Shown here: positions 26,343 through 34,086 of the stretch, one piece after another
How positions within the stretch are numbered: the stretch's first letter is position 1
How the letters are laid out: every line of letters starts with the position of its first letter
Assembly: GCF_030541005.1 (NCBI RefSeq)
Contig: NZ_JASSVM010000004.1
Coordinates: forward strand, 1 to 64,000
From: Marinobacter sp. SS5-14b
Lineage (GTDB): Bacteria; Pseudomonadota; Gammaproteobacteria; Pseudomonadales; Oleiphilaceae
Direction of reading: 5' to 3'
DNA: 64,000 nucleotides
Translations under genes and position numbers: made by a program
The notes under the pieces: model-generated
Told to the model about the DNA's origin: nothing
What the model saw: only the letters and a program-made list of their open reading frames with translations
Databases searched by the model: none

Positions 26343-27836
26343 TCAGTCGTCTTCAAGTTCGATTTCGTTCGCAAAGAACCGCCCGGGTGCCACTTCCTCA
26401 TAATCTACTTCCAGTAGCGGGCGCTGCCCAAGATTAACGCTGTCCTGCAACTCAACGCAGCTTAGATCATCATCAAACTCTGTTTGAACGGTGGTGATCG
26501 TCATGGGAACTCCGAACACCGTGATGGACGCTGTGCAGCTGATGGCACTCAACCGTCCGGTGAGCTCGTACTGGTCGCTGTCACTGTTACCTTCTTCGCG
26601 CTCAATTCTGGTGGCTTCCAGGAACACGCTGTCACCAACGCCTGAGCGTTCAATGCCCTCCACTTCCAGCTCATACTGACCGTTCAGGTCCGCCAGCCGG
26701 ATTCGCTGTTCGCTGTCGTCATCGGAAATGATGGTCTGCGGTGTCACCTTTACCAACACGCCGCCAACCTGGAAGGTATCGTCACTGAAGTTGATACTGT
26801 TTGGGTCGATTACGCCCTTGACCGAGGCGTTGCCTTCCCGAGCTTCAATCTCTTCGGCCAGCACTGAACCATCGGTCTGGAATTCGCCTTCCACCTGAAT
26901 GAGCAAGCCAGCAACGAGATCTTCAGCCGCCAGGCCATCGTCAAATTCGGTGTTGTTATCCACCCGTACGGTCAGGCCGTTGATTCTGAAGGTTCGGGCA
27001 ACCGCATTCCAGGCGGTGTTCACCGGCCCCGCAAACTCGATGTCATCATCGTCACCGCGACGATACAGGCGGGTCTCGCCTTCGTTCAATTCATCGGCGA
27101 CGAGAACGCCGTCAGTCATGGACCCTTCTACTTCAACCAGCAGCAGTTCGCTCAGGTCCTCTTCGCTCAAGCCGTTGCTGAATGAAATGTCACTGTAGGT
27201 GACTTTCTGGCCATTGATGGTGAACTCATTAAGGCTGGTGCTCAAAGACCCCTGATCAATGCGCCCTTCAATTTCCACATCCGAAGGGTCGTCGCTGATC
27301 ACACCCAGGTAGCTCGCCCGATAACTGCCATCCGGCTGGCGCCAGGCACTGACTCTTACGGATGCGTCATCTGCCAGCGTATCCAGTGCGGTTCCTTTGA
27401 AGACAGTCTGTCTATCGACACTGATCAACTGGCCATAGACCGTAAAAGTGACGCTCTCGACCACGCCGTCGGGATCCGTTATTTGCTGCACGTTTGCCAC
27501 GGGGCCCCGGAAAGTGTCGTCGTATTCAACGGAATCGGCCCGGCCCTGGCCGTCCTCGTTCCACTCGCCTTCGATGCGCAGGATCATGCCTTCGCTCAGT
27601 TGATCTTCACGGTCAATGCCGTCATTGCTGCTGACTTCACCGTCGGTTTCAAACTTAACCCCGTTGACGAACACGCTGCCAAAGCCAGACACTGGCCCGA
27701 CACTGGAGCCGGTACCCCGGATGCCGCCATCGGCGATGCCAATGCCGCCACCACCGCCCCCGCAGGCACTCAATATGCCCATGGCCAGTGGCGCGACCAG
27801 CAGGGATAAACGTGTGGAGCGTTGTTCAGGCTTCAT
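26343..27836 (-). CDS. DUF5666 repeat lipoprotein
   Basis: This is a 497-residue predicted lipoprotein: a signal peptide and lipobox (LSAC, followed by six glycines) lead into about five copies of the DUF5666 beta-domain, each ending in a pattern such as IQVEGEFQTDGSVLAEEIEA. The frame runs upstream to 28013, but ATG 27836 begins the signal sequence and has GGGAG about 8 nt before it. It lies just downstream of DUF6502 in the same direction. A paralogue is encoded at 28801. Function unknown; many acidic residues suggest possible calcium binding. Confidence 0.85.
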   Translation of the reverse strand: MKPEQRSTRLSLLVAPLAMGILSACGGGGGGIGIADGGIRGTGSSVGPVSGFGSVFVNGVKFETDGEVSSNDGIDREDQLSEGMILRIEGEWNEDGQGRADSVEYDDTFRGPVANVQQITDPDGVVESVTFTVYGQLISVDRQTVFKGTALDTLADDASVRVSAWRQPDGSYRASYLGVISDDPSDVEIEGRIDQGSLSTSLNEFTINGQKVTYSDISFSNGLSEEDLSELLLVEVEGSMTDGVLVADELNEGETRLYRRGDDDDIEFAGPVNTAWNAVARTFRINGLTVRVDNNTEFDDGLAAEDLVAGLLIQVEGEFQTDGSVLAEEIEAREGNASVKGVIDPNSINFSDDTFQVGGVLVKVTPQTIISDDDSEQRIRLADLNGQYELEVEGIERSGVGDSVFLEATRIEREEGNSDSDQYELTGRLSAISCTASITVFGVPMTITTVQTEFDDDLSCVELQDSVNLGQRPLLEVDYEEVAPGRFFANEIELEDD

Positions 27837-27873
27837 TGTGATCTCCCGCCAGCCATCCGGGCCGGCTGTGTTA

Positions 27874-28722
27874 TCAGGTATCCCTTGAAAGTACCGGATC
27901 TTCAAAATAGAAAATACTGATTCCGGTACGTACCGGGGCTCCGGTTTTGATATGACTGCCCAGCCCCGAAACGTCGACGTCGTGGGGCCCCAGCCAGGCA
28001 TCCAGATCTTCAAGCAGCCCCTGGGAGCGTTCCGCGGCGTGCTTGCGCCAACGCTCGATAATTTCCGGGGGTATGTTGTCGTACGTCAGTGTTCTCTGGA
28101 ACAGTGGCTGCCGACTACCTTCACTGCTGGCCAGGTTGTAATCAATAGTCGATATAAGGTCAGATACGTCTTCGCCGAAGATCTGGAGCAGTTCCGCACT
28201 ATCCCCTGCCGGCACATAAGCACGCTGGCGCAACTCCAGCCTGCCGGATTGGCCCTCGACCGCTACAACCCCGACTCTCAGCAGCTCATCCAGTACCGCC
28301 CTGGGCGGCATATCACCACTGTAGTGTCGTACCAGCTCGGTAAAGCTGCCCGGGCCTTCGAAGGCCAGCGTCGCTGGCTTGCCGTCTTCAGTCTGGAACA
28401 CGGAATCATGCACCCAGCCAGACACAACGCGGGAAGCACGGTTGGCATTGGAGCGGCCTTCGGGCGCTGCGTCATCAATCGCGAGGATTTCCCGCTGCCG
28501 CTTGACTTCTTTTCGGGTCAGCCCGGTCATTACGGCGGCACGGGAATCGGTCGGTTTGCGGCGGCCATCGGTGAAATCCTCCAGCGCCGCCTCCACATAA
28601 GCCCGTTTGACCAGTTCAGAGAATTCCCCGAACGGAACACCATTACGGAGCAGCAGCCTGGCCAGGGGACGCAGGATGCGGAACAAAGCTTTGTGCAGAG
28701 GGTTGGTCTTGGCGTTGGTCAT
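27874..28722 (-). CDS. DUF6502 protein, candidate DNA-binding autoregulator
   Basis: This is a 282-residue soluble protein of the DUF6502 family. Residues about 55-85 (DSRAAVMTGLTRKEVKRQREI) look like a winged-helix recognition region, which suggests a transcriptional role. It sits between two DUF5666 lipoprotein genes. A 16-bp palindrome, TGGGATTGTATTCCCA, begins 4 bp before its start codon, and two further copies precede the second DUF5666 gene. Autoregulation and control of the lipoproteins are inferred from this layout. Confidence 0.75.
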   Translation of the reverse strand: MTNAKTNPLHKALFRILRPLARLLLRNGVPFGEFSELVKRAYVEAALEDFTDGRRKPTDSRAAVMTGLTRKEVKRQREILAIDDAAPEGRSNANRASRVVSGWVHDSVFQTEDGKPATLAFEGPGSFTELVRHYSGDMPPRAVLDELLRVGVVAVEGQSGRLELRQRAYVPAGDSAELLQIFGEDVSDLISTIDYNLASSEGSRQPLFQRTLTYDNIPPEIIERWRKHAAERSQGLLEDLDAWLGPHDVDVSGLGSHIKTGAPVRTGISIFYFEDPVLSRDT

Positions 28723-28725
28723 GTT

Positions 28726-28741
28726 TGGGATTGTATTCCCA
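28726..28741. promoter_or_regulatory. TGGGA-N6-TCCCA operator 1
   Basis: TGGGATTGTATTCCCA is a perfect 5-bp inverted repeat with a 6-bp spacer, overlapping the ribosome-site region of the DUF6502 gene. It shares arms and spacing with the two sites at 30282 and 30307. Confidence 0.6.
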
Positions 28742-28800
28742 TGGTGTATCGAAAAGCCAGAACGGGCTGCCCGTCAGGCAGCCCGACTCACCAGGGGCGG

Positions 28801-30231
28801 TCAATCATCCAGGTCATCGGTGAGGACATACTCACCGCCGGTGGTTGCCCGGTACTCTACTTCAACCTCGTTCCCGACCCGGACTCCCGACGCAAGGTAG
28901 CCATTGAGCAGGATTTCGAGATTCATAAAGGTCACAGACGTTGTGCTGATCGCATCAACCCGGGCTTCCAGTTCAAAGCTGTCATCATCGTCGTCATCTT
29001 CTCGCTCAATGGTGAAGGCTTCGAGATAGCCGCCATCGGTGTTGCGCTGACGACCTTCAATCTCCACGAAATCACCCACCTGAAAGGCATCAACATCGTC
29101 TGCCCGGTTACGGCGGTCGTCGTCATCGTCGTCATCATCGATCAAGGTATTGGGGGTTAACTGCACCCGCAGGCCGCTGACCGTGAGAATCTCGTTGCTC
29201 CGATCGATCGCTTCAATTTTTCCGTCCAGTTCGGCATCGCCTTCCCGGCCTTCGATTTCTTCTGCAATCAGCACGCCGCTGCGAAAATCGCCTTCCACGT
29301 TGACGAAGAGGCCATCCTGAAGGCTGCCTGTTCGAAGATCATCAAACTCGGTGTCGCTGGTGTAGCGAACCTGAACACCATTGATCATGAAGCTGGCGGT
29401 GGTGCTGTCGAAGCTATAGATATCGCCAGAGATTTCTACGTCGTCATTGTCATCAAAGAGATCGTCTTCGTCGTCGATTTCTCGGGCCATGAACGTACCA
29501 TTATCCAGGTAGCCTTCGACTTCCACGGCCAGCCCGTCGGTCAGGGCATTCAGATCAAAATCGTCATCACCGCGGGCCAGCTGATAGTCGATCGTTATCC
29601 CATTAATGGTGAAGGTTTGTGCCTGCGCATCCAGGCCGGTAATAACCCCTTCGATCTCCACTTCATTGTCGTCATCAAACGCCACACCGATGGCCCGCGC
29701 GCCCACGTAGCTGGCTCGGAAACTGCCGTCATCCAGCCGCCAACCGCTGACCCTCACGCGATAGCCCGCCGGCGTGGCTGCGAGCTCACCGGGTGTAGCA
29801 CCGCGGAACACGGTCTGGTTGTTGAGAATCACTGTCTGCCCCAACAGCTCAAGCTGTCCGGCTTTGGCGGTGGCATCCCAGCTTGCACTGGTGAGGGGGC
29901 CACGCAGGGTGTCATCGTAGGTGATGTCGTCGGCTCGCCCCTGGCCCCGATCATCCCAGCTGCCTTTAACCTTCAGCACCATGCCTTTATCCAGCTGATC
30001 TTCACGTTCAATGCCATCGTCGCTGCTGACGCGGCCATTGGTCACAAACCGGGTGCCATTCACATACACACTACCGAACCCGGTTACGGCACCGACACTG
30101 GTGCCCTCACTGCCCGCGTTGACAGTCCCGCCGGTGGAGCCTGAGCCACCACCGCCACAGGCCACCAGAGTGCCCACCAGAGATGCAGCCAAAACCTTTT
30201 GTACTGCGGTGAAAAGTCCGTTGCGTTTCAT
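28801..30231 (-). CDS. DUF5666 repeat lipoprotein with acidic tracts
   Basis: This is a 476-residue predicted lipoprotein (signal peptide, lipobox LVAC followed by a Gly/Ser linker) with repeated DUF5666 beta-domains, paralogous to the protein encoded at 26343 (shared GFGSVYVNG, SSDDGIEREDQLDKGM and similar blocks). It carries several aspartate-rich tracts, for example an eight-Asp run followed by RRNRADD and another six-Asp run. Two copies of the TGGGA-N6-TCCCA palindrome lie 51 and 76 bp upstream of the start. Exposure on the envelope and metal binding are possible but unproven. Confidence 0.85.
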   Translation of the reverse strand: MKRNGLFTAVQKVLAASLVGTLVACGGGGSGSTGGTVNAGSEGTSVGAVTGFGSVYVNGTRFVTNGRVSSDDGIEREDQLDKGMVLKVKGSWDDRGQGRADDITYDDTLRGPLTSASWDATAKAGQLELLGQTVILNNQTVFRGATPGELAATPAGYRVRVSGWRLDDGSFRASYVGARAIGVAFDDDNEVEIEGVITGLDAQAQTFTINGITIDYQLARGDDDFDLNALTDGLAVEVEGYLDNGTFMAREIDDEDDLFDDNDDVEISGDIYSFDSTTASFMINGVQVRYTSDTEFDDLRTGSLQDGLFVNVEGDFRSGVLIAEEIEGREGDAELDGKIEAIDRSNEILTVSGLRVQLTPNTLIDDDDDDDDRRNRADDVDAFQVGDFVEIEGRQRNTDGGYLEAFTIEREDDDDDDSFELEARVDAISTTSVTFMNLEILLNGYLASGVRVGNEVEVEYRATTGGEYVLTDDLDD

Positions 30232-30281
30232 GTATTTTCTCCTGATTTTGCTGTTTCAGTCGTCTTCCATACAACACTTTG

Positions 30282-30322
30282 TGGGATATTTTTCCCACTA
30301 TTTAATTGGGAAATTATTCCCA
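30282..30322. promoter_or_regulatory. Paired TGGGA-N6-TCCCA operators 2 and 3
   Basis: TGGGATATTTTTCCCA (30282-30297) and TGGGAAATTATTCCCA (30307-30322) are perfect inverted repeats with centres 25 bp apart. They lie upstream of the DUF5666 gene at 30231 in an AT-rich promoter-like region, and about 100 bp before the divergent small gene at 30425. They match the site in front of DUF6502. Confidence 0.65.
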
Positions 30323-30424
30323 TTTATGGAATTTGTCCAGTTTTTGAACATGAAACTTTTGTGAACTCTGAGCGTGATCGGTCGTATATTCCTCGCACCA
30401 ATGAACAAACAGGGGGGCGGTACT

Positions 30425-30601
30425 GTGCTGGGATTTCTGAAAGGCAATCCGAAAAAGAAGCTGCAGAAAGCGTATGAAGAAAAGCTGACCAAGGCTCTCC
30501 ATGCCCAGCGCAACGGTGACTTACGCAGCCACGGCACGCTGATGGAGGAAGCGGAAAAGCTCTATGCGGAAATTAAAAAACTGGAGCAAAGCAACGATTA
30601 A
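30425..30601 (+). CDS. DUF6435 small protein
   Basis: This is a 58-residue, highly charged helical protein (LGFLKGNPKKKLQKAYEEKLTKALHAQRNGDLRSHGTLMEEAEKLYAEIKKLEQ) of the DUF6435 family. A GTG start at 30425 is chosen because the family begins there and six G lie about 10 nt upstream; an ATG at 30401 would add eight residues. The stop overlaps, tail to tail, the end of cbpM by 4 bp. Function unknown. Confidence 0.75.
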   Translation: MLGFLKGNPKKKLQKAYEEKLTKALHAQRNGDLRSHGTLMEEAEKLYAEIKKLEQSND

Positions 30602-30942
30602 TCGCCCATGAGCTGGCGCACCCGTTGGTTGAGGCGGGCGACTTCGCGGCGCATGTCCTGGACTTCATCGAGTAAATCCAGTGAAACCGCCAGCCCGGGC
30701 AGGTTGAGCTTCAAATCCCGCTGCAGGCGCAAGGCCTTTTGCAGTCGACTCAAAGCATTCACATCAAACTGCCACTGGTGAGCTTCGCGCCACTCCTCAA
30801 CCGGCGTGATGATGCCGTAGTCCACCAGCTTGATAACAAACTCGGCATGGCACTCCCCGCGCTCGCAGATTTCCCGCAAGGTAAATGTGTTGCCGTTGGT
30901 GTCCGTTAATTCTACGGTCAGGATCTGGTCTTTGCTGGTCAT
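30598..30942 (-). CDS. cbpM: Chaperone modulator CbpM
   Basis: This is a 114-residue MerR-like helical protein. In E. coli, CbpM binds the J-domain of CbpA and blocks its cochaperone and DNA-binding activities. The N-terminal part (TLREICERGECHAEFVIKLVDYGIITP) matches the family, and the C-terminal half is coiled-coil. It lies 12 bp downstream of cbpA in the same operon, the usual arrangement. Confidence 0.88.
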   Translation of the reverse strand: MTSKDQILTVELTDTNGNTFTLREICERGECHAEFVIKLVDYGIITPVEEWREAHQWQFDVNALSRLQKALRLQRDLKLNLPGLAVSLDLLDEVQDMRREVARLNQRVRQLMGD

Positions 30943-30954
30943 GCCTGCCCCCGT

Positions 30955-31932
30955 TTACACATGCAGCTTGCTGCGTGGATTGAAGTTCTTTTCCAGTTCG
31001 GCCAACTGCTCATAGAGCTTTTCAGCCTCTGGCGAGTGCTGTTCCGGCATAGCCACCTGCAACACGATGATCTGATCCCCAGGATGTTTACCCGGGAAGC
31101 CCTTGCCCTTCAGGCGAAGCTTGCGGCCACTGCTGGAGCCTTTGGGTACTTTCACATTCACTTTTCCACCCGCCGTCGGCACCGTCACTGTGGCACCCAA
31201 AGCCGCTTCCCAGGGCGCAATCGGAACGGTGACCAGAACGTCATGACCTTCCACGGTGAAATGCGGGTGAGGTGCCAGCTCCACCTCGATAAACAAATCA
31301 CCGGGCTGGCCGCCGCCTACGCCCGGAGCACCCTGCCCTTTAAGGCGAATGTGCTGGCCGTCATGCATGCCTGCGGGGATTTTCACCTTCAGGGTTTTCT
31401 GGCGAGGAGCAAGCCGGCCGTGGGCATCGGCATCGTGCACGGTGAACGACACCTGCTTCTCACATCCGTTCATCGCCTCTTCAAGGAACAGCGCCAGGCG
31501 CGCGTGCACATCTTCGCCCCGCATCCTCATATTTTGACGGAACCCGCCACCACCGAACCCACCGCCCGATGACGCCCCGCCGTGCCGGCCTCCGCCAAAA
31601 ATCTCCTCGAAGAAATCACTGAACTGGCGGGCATCGGCTTCGGTATAGCCGCCACCACCAAAACCAGAGGCACTCTGCCAGCCCGGCGGCGGCTGGAAGG
31701 AGCCATCGGCCCGAGCGCCGTATTTCCGGAGCTGGTCATACTCGGCCCGTTTCTCCGGGTCTTTCAGTACTTCGTAGGCTTCGCCTACATCTTTGAACTT
31801 ATCGGTGGCGTTGTCTTCCTTGCTGACGTCCGGATGATACTTTCGGGCCAGTTTGCGATAGGCCTTCTTGACCTCCTCGGGGGTGGCAGACTCACTCACA
31901 CCCAAAACGGCGTAATAGTCTTTAAAGTCCAT
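30955..31932 (-). CDS. cbpA: Curved-DNA-binding cochaperone CbpA
   Basis: This is a 325-residue type II J-domain protein that stimulates DnaK and binds curved DNA. The J-domain (1-70) carries the HPD motif at residues 33-35 (KYHPDVSK). A Gly/Phe-rich linker follows (about 75-135) and then the two beta-barrel substrate domains; the zinc-finger domain of DnaJ is absent, as expected. The ATG at 31932 has GAGGAG 6 nt upstream, better than the codon four residues earlier. Confidence 0.93.
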   Translation of the reverse strand: MDFKDYYAVLGVSESATPEEVKKAYRKLARKYHPDVSKEDNATDKFKDVGEAYEVLKDPEKRAEYDQLRKYGARADGSFQPPPGWQSASGFGGGGYTEADARQFSDFFEEIFGGGRHGGASSGGGFGGGGFRQNMRMRGEDVHARLALFLEEAMNGCEKQVSFTVHDADAHGRLAPRQKTLKVKIPAGMHDGQHIRLKGQGAPGVGGGQPGDLFIEVELAPHPHFTVEGHDVLVTVPIAPWEAALGATVTVPTAGGKVNVKVPKGSSSGRKLRLKGKGFPGKHPGDQIIVLQVAMPEQHSPEAEKLYEQLAELEKNFNPRSKLHV

Positions 31933-32213
31933 GGAACTCCTCACAGCGGGTCAAAGGGCATCCTATGAATTCTAATCATTGTCTCTGGCCCCAAAAATAC
32001 AAGGACGATCGGAGGCAAAATTGACCAACACGGTGACATGCCCTGAATAGCGACAGCAGATCCTTGTGACCCTGCTCACACAGTTTTGTAACTGGCCGCA
32101 AAGGACAAACTTCTGGCCTACCTGTCGATTCAAAGATCGGCCAATGCCGCCCACTATCCTCAGTGCAGTATCTGAAACAAAAATAATTATCCCTTACACA
32201 CGGAGATACAAGC

Positions 32214-32978
32214 ATGAAGAACAACCACAAGAAATGGCTGTCTGGAGTCGGCCAACTGCGGTCTGTCGCGGTCGTCTGTGCGGCGGTGTTGTTTACCGGC
32301 TGTACCGATCTCGGCTACCTGCTCAGCAACGACAAGGTGACGGATGCGGATAACGACAAGGTGGTTTTTGTCGGTGATTCAATTTTTGCGCTGTCGGGCG
32401 AAATTCAGAATCAGCTGGAATCCAAGGCAGGTGAAACCTTCCTGCGTTACACCGTGTCTGGCGCAGAACTCTCGGGGGAGCTGATTGCCCCGTCCATTCC
32501 CAACCAGTTCCGCGAGGCGATTGCCGACAACCCCGGTATCGACACGATTGTCGGTGATGCCGGCGGCAACGATATTCTGATCCCTGCCATTGCATTCAAT
32601 TCAAACAAATGCAAAACCCCCTGGTACCGTTTCGGACGGCTGAGCCAGGAGTGCATCGACTTCATTGATGATATTTACGTAGAAGGCGTGGATTTCCTCA
32701 ATGAGATGGCCGAGTCCGGTGTGCAGCAAGGTATTCTGGTGGGCTACTACTACACCAAAAACGGGCTGTTCCGCCTGAAAGACCTCAAAGAAGCGGTCGA
32801 TTATGGCAACGCCACACTGGCACGGGCCTGTGAGAACTCCGTGCTGAACTGCCAGTTTGTGGATCCACGCCCGGTAATCAACGAAAGCGACATCATTTTC
32901 GATGGCATTCACCCGGCAGACAGCGGTTCGCAGAAAATTGCAGACCTGATCTGGCCAAAACTCCAGCCTATGCTCTGA
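32214..32978 (+). CDS. SGNH/GDSL-type esterase lipoprotein
   Basis: This is a 254-residue predicted lipoprotein with lipobox LFTGC (Cys30). It has the SGNH hydrolase blocks: GDSIF (nucleophile Ser56), a glycine after VSGAELSG, GGND near the middle and DGIHPADSG (catalytic Asp and His) near the end. It would be an envelope-attached or exported esterase or lipase. The next gene encodes a lipase-chaperone-like protein 57 bp downstream, with a strong RNA hairpin between them. The ATG is preceded by CGGAG. Confidence 0.8.
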   Translation: MKNNHKKWLSGVGQLRSVAVVCAAVLFTGCTDLGYLLSNDKVTDADNDKVVFVGDSIFALSGEIQNQLESKAGETFLRYTVSGAELSGELIAPSIPNQFREAIADNPGIDTIVGDAGGNDILIPAIAFNSNKCKTPWYRFGRLSQECIDFIDDIYVEGVDFLNEMAESGVQQGILVGYYYTKNGLFRLKDLKEAVDYGNATLARACENSVLNCQFVDPRPVINESDIIFDGIHPADSGSQKIADLIWPKLQPML

Positions 32979-32991
32979 CAGTAACAGGAAC

Positions 32992-33017
32992 CTGGTGGTC
33001 GCATACGCGGCCACCAG
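32992..33017 (+). other. Intercistronic stem-loop
   Basis: CTGGTGGTCGC (32992-33002) pairs with GCGGCCACCAG (33007-33017) around the 4-nt loop ATAC, with one G-U pair. It ends 18 nt before the start of the chaperone-like gene. It has no T-run, so mRNA stabilisation or a small translational effect is likelier than termination. Confidence 0.55.
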
Positions 33018-33035
33018 ACTTCAAAGGGCAAACCA

Positions 33036-34061
33036 ATGAGTTCGAAAACACGCTATGGAATACTCGCGGCCGTTATCACCGGTGCCGCAATCGCCAGTTA
33101 TCTCTACCTGCAGCCGGATGATCGTGTGCAACAGATCCTGGCGTCGGAAGGTCACCGTGCAACCCAGCCGCAATCACAGTCGCCAGCCTCGGCCCGACAA
33201 GGCTCATCACAACAGGTGGTCGAACTGGCGGTGCAATACCTGGAACGCTACGGCGAAACCATAACCGAGCCTGCAACCCAGGCACGACTGTTTAACGAGC
33301 GCCGGGCCCTGTTGCAACAACATCCCGAAACCGGCGGCCAGTTGTTCGATGACGCCGTTGAAACGGCCTTTCCGGAACTTTACTCAGACATCATGGCGCT
33401 GATGGCGAACCTGGACACCTACAATCAGTGGCTGGACAACCACGAACTGCGCCTGCAGGCACTCCCTGCCCTTCAGCGGGAAACCGAGCTCTGGCAGCAG
33501 CGCGAAGCAATCTTTGGCGCCCTGGCCAGCCAGATCTGGGCAGAAGAGGAGTCGTACCTGGAAGAGAAATCCCAGGTCTTCCAGCAAAAAGTAGCACACC
33601 TTGAGGATGCCAATGAGCTGCAATTGACGGAGCTGGCCCATCAACTGCAAACCAGTGCAGAGGAGGTCTACGGCGGTGACATGACCCAACAGTTCGCGGG
33701 TTCAGGCGCCCTGGGGCACGCCCTGTTCAGCATGGACAGCGTGCAACACCAGCTGCAGCAGTTGCCGTCTGAACAACGCCAGCAGGCGATTAACAACCTC
33801 CGGCAGCAGCTAGGCTACTCCGAGGTTGCCGTCGAACGAATGGCAAAGCAGGATCAGATGCGGGAAGAGAAGTGGCAAAAGGGCAAAGCCTATATGGCTG
33901 AACGCGATGCGTTGAGCCAACGCCTGTCTGGAGAAGCCCTGGACGCGGCTCTGAGCGCACTGCGTGAAGAACACTTCGGCATGGCTGCGCCCACCATCGC
34001 CCGGGAAGAGGAGCAAGGATTTCACCGCTTTGAACGGCCAAGGAAGTACGGGGTGAACTGA
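33036..34061 (+). CDS. Lipase chaperone-like (Lif/LimA family) protein
   Basis: This is a 341-residue, mostly helical protein with one N-terminal membrane anchor (about 7-26) and a Gln/Ser-rich linker, then a long helical periplasmic domain. The C-terminal pattern W-KGKAYMAERDALSQRLSG...ALREEHFG resembles the extended helical scaffold of lipase-specific foldases, which stay in the inner membrane and fold a secreted lipase. The partner would be the SGNH protein just upstream, which is unusual because classical partners are alpha/beta-hydrolases. Family assignment is by overall pattern and is moderately certain. Confidence 0.6.
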   Translation: MSSKTRYGILAAVITGAAIASYLYLQPDDRVQQILASEGHRATQPQSQSPASARQGSSQQVVELAVQYLERYGETITEPATQARLFNERRALLQQHPETGGQLFDDAVETAFPELYSDIMALMANLDTYNQWLDNHELRLQALPALQRETELWQQREAIFGALASQIWAEEESYLEEKSQVFQQKVAHLEDANELQLTELAHQLQTSAEEVYGGDMTQQFAGSGALGHALFSMDSVQHQLQQLPSEQRQQAINNLRQQLGYSEVAVERMAKQDQMREEKWQKGKAYMAERDALSQRLSGEALDAALSALREEHFGMAAPTIAREEEQGFHRFERPRKYGVN

Positions 34062-34079
34062 GACCTTACAGTTCACCCC
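34050..34079. terminator. Stem-loop between convergent genes
   Basis: A perfect 11-bp stem (GGGGTGAACTG at 34050-34060 with CAGTTCACCCC at 34069-34079) encloses an 8-nt loop. It overlaps the last codons and stop of the chaperone-like gene and lies 8 bp from the end of the convergent helicase gene. No T-run is present, so termination is likely but not certain. Confidence 0.5.
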
Positions 34080-34086
34080 CAGGATA

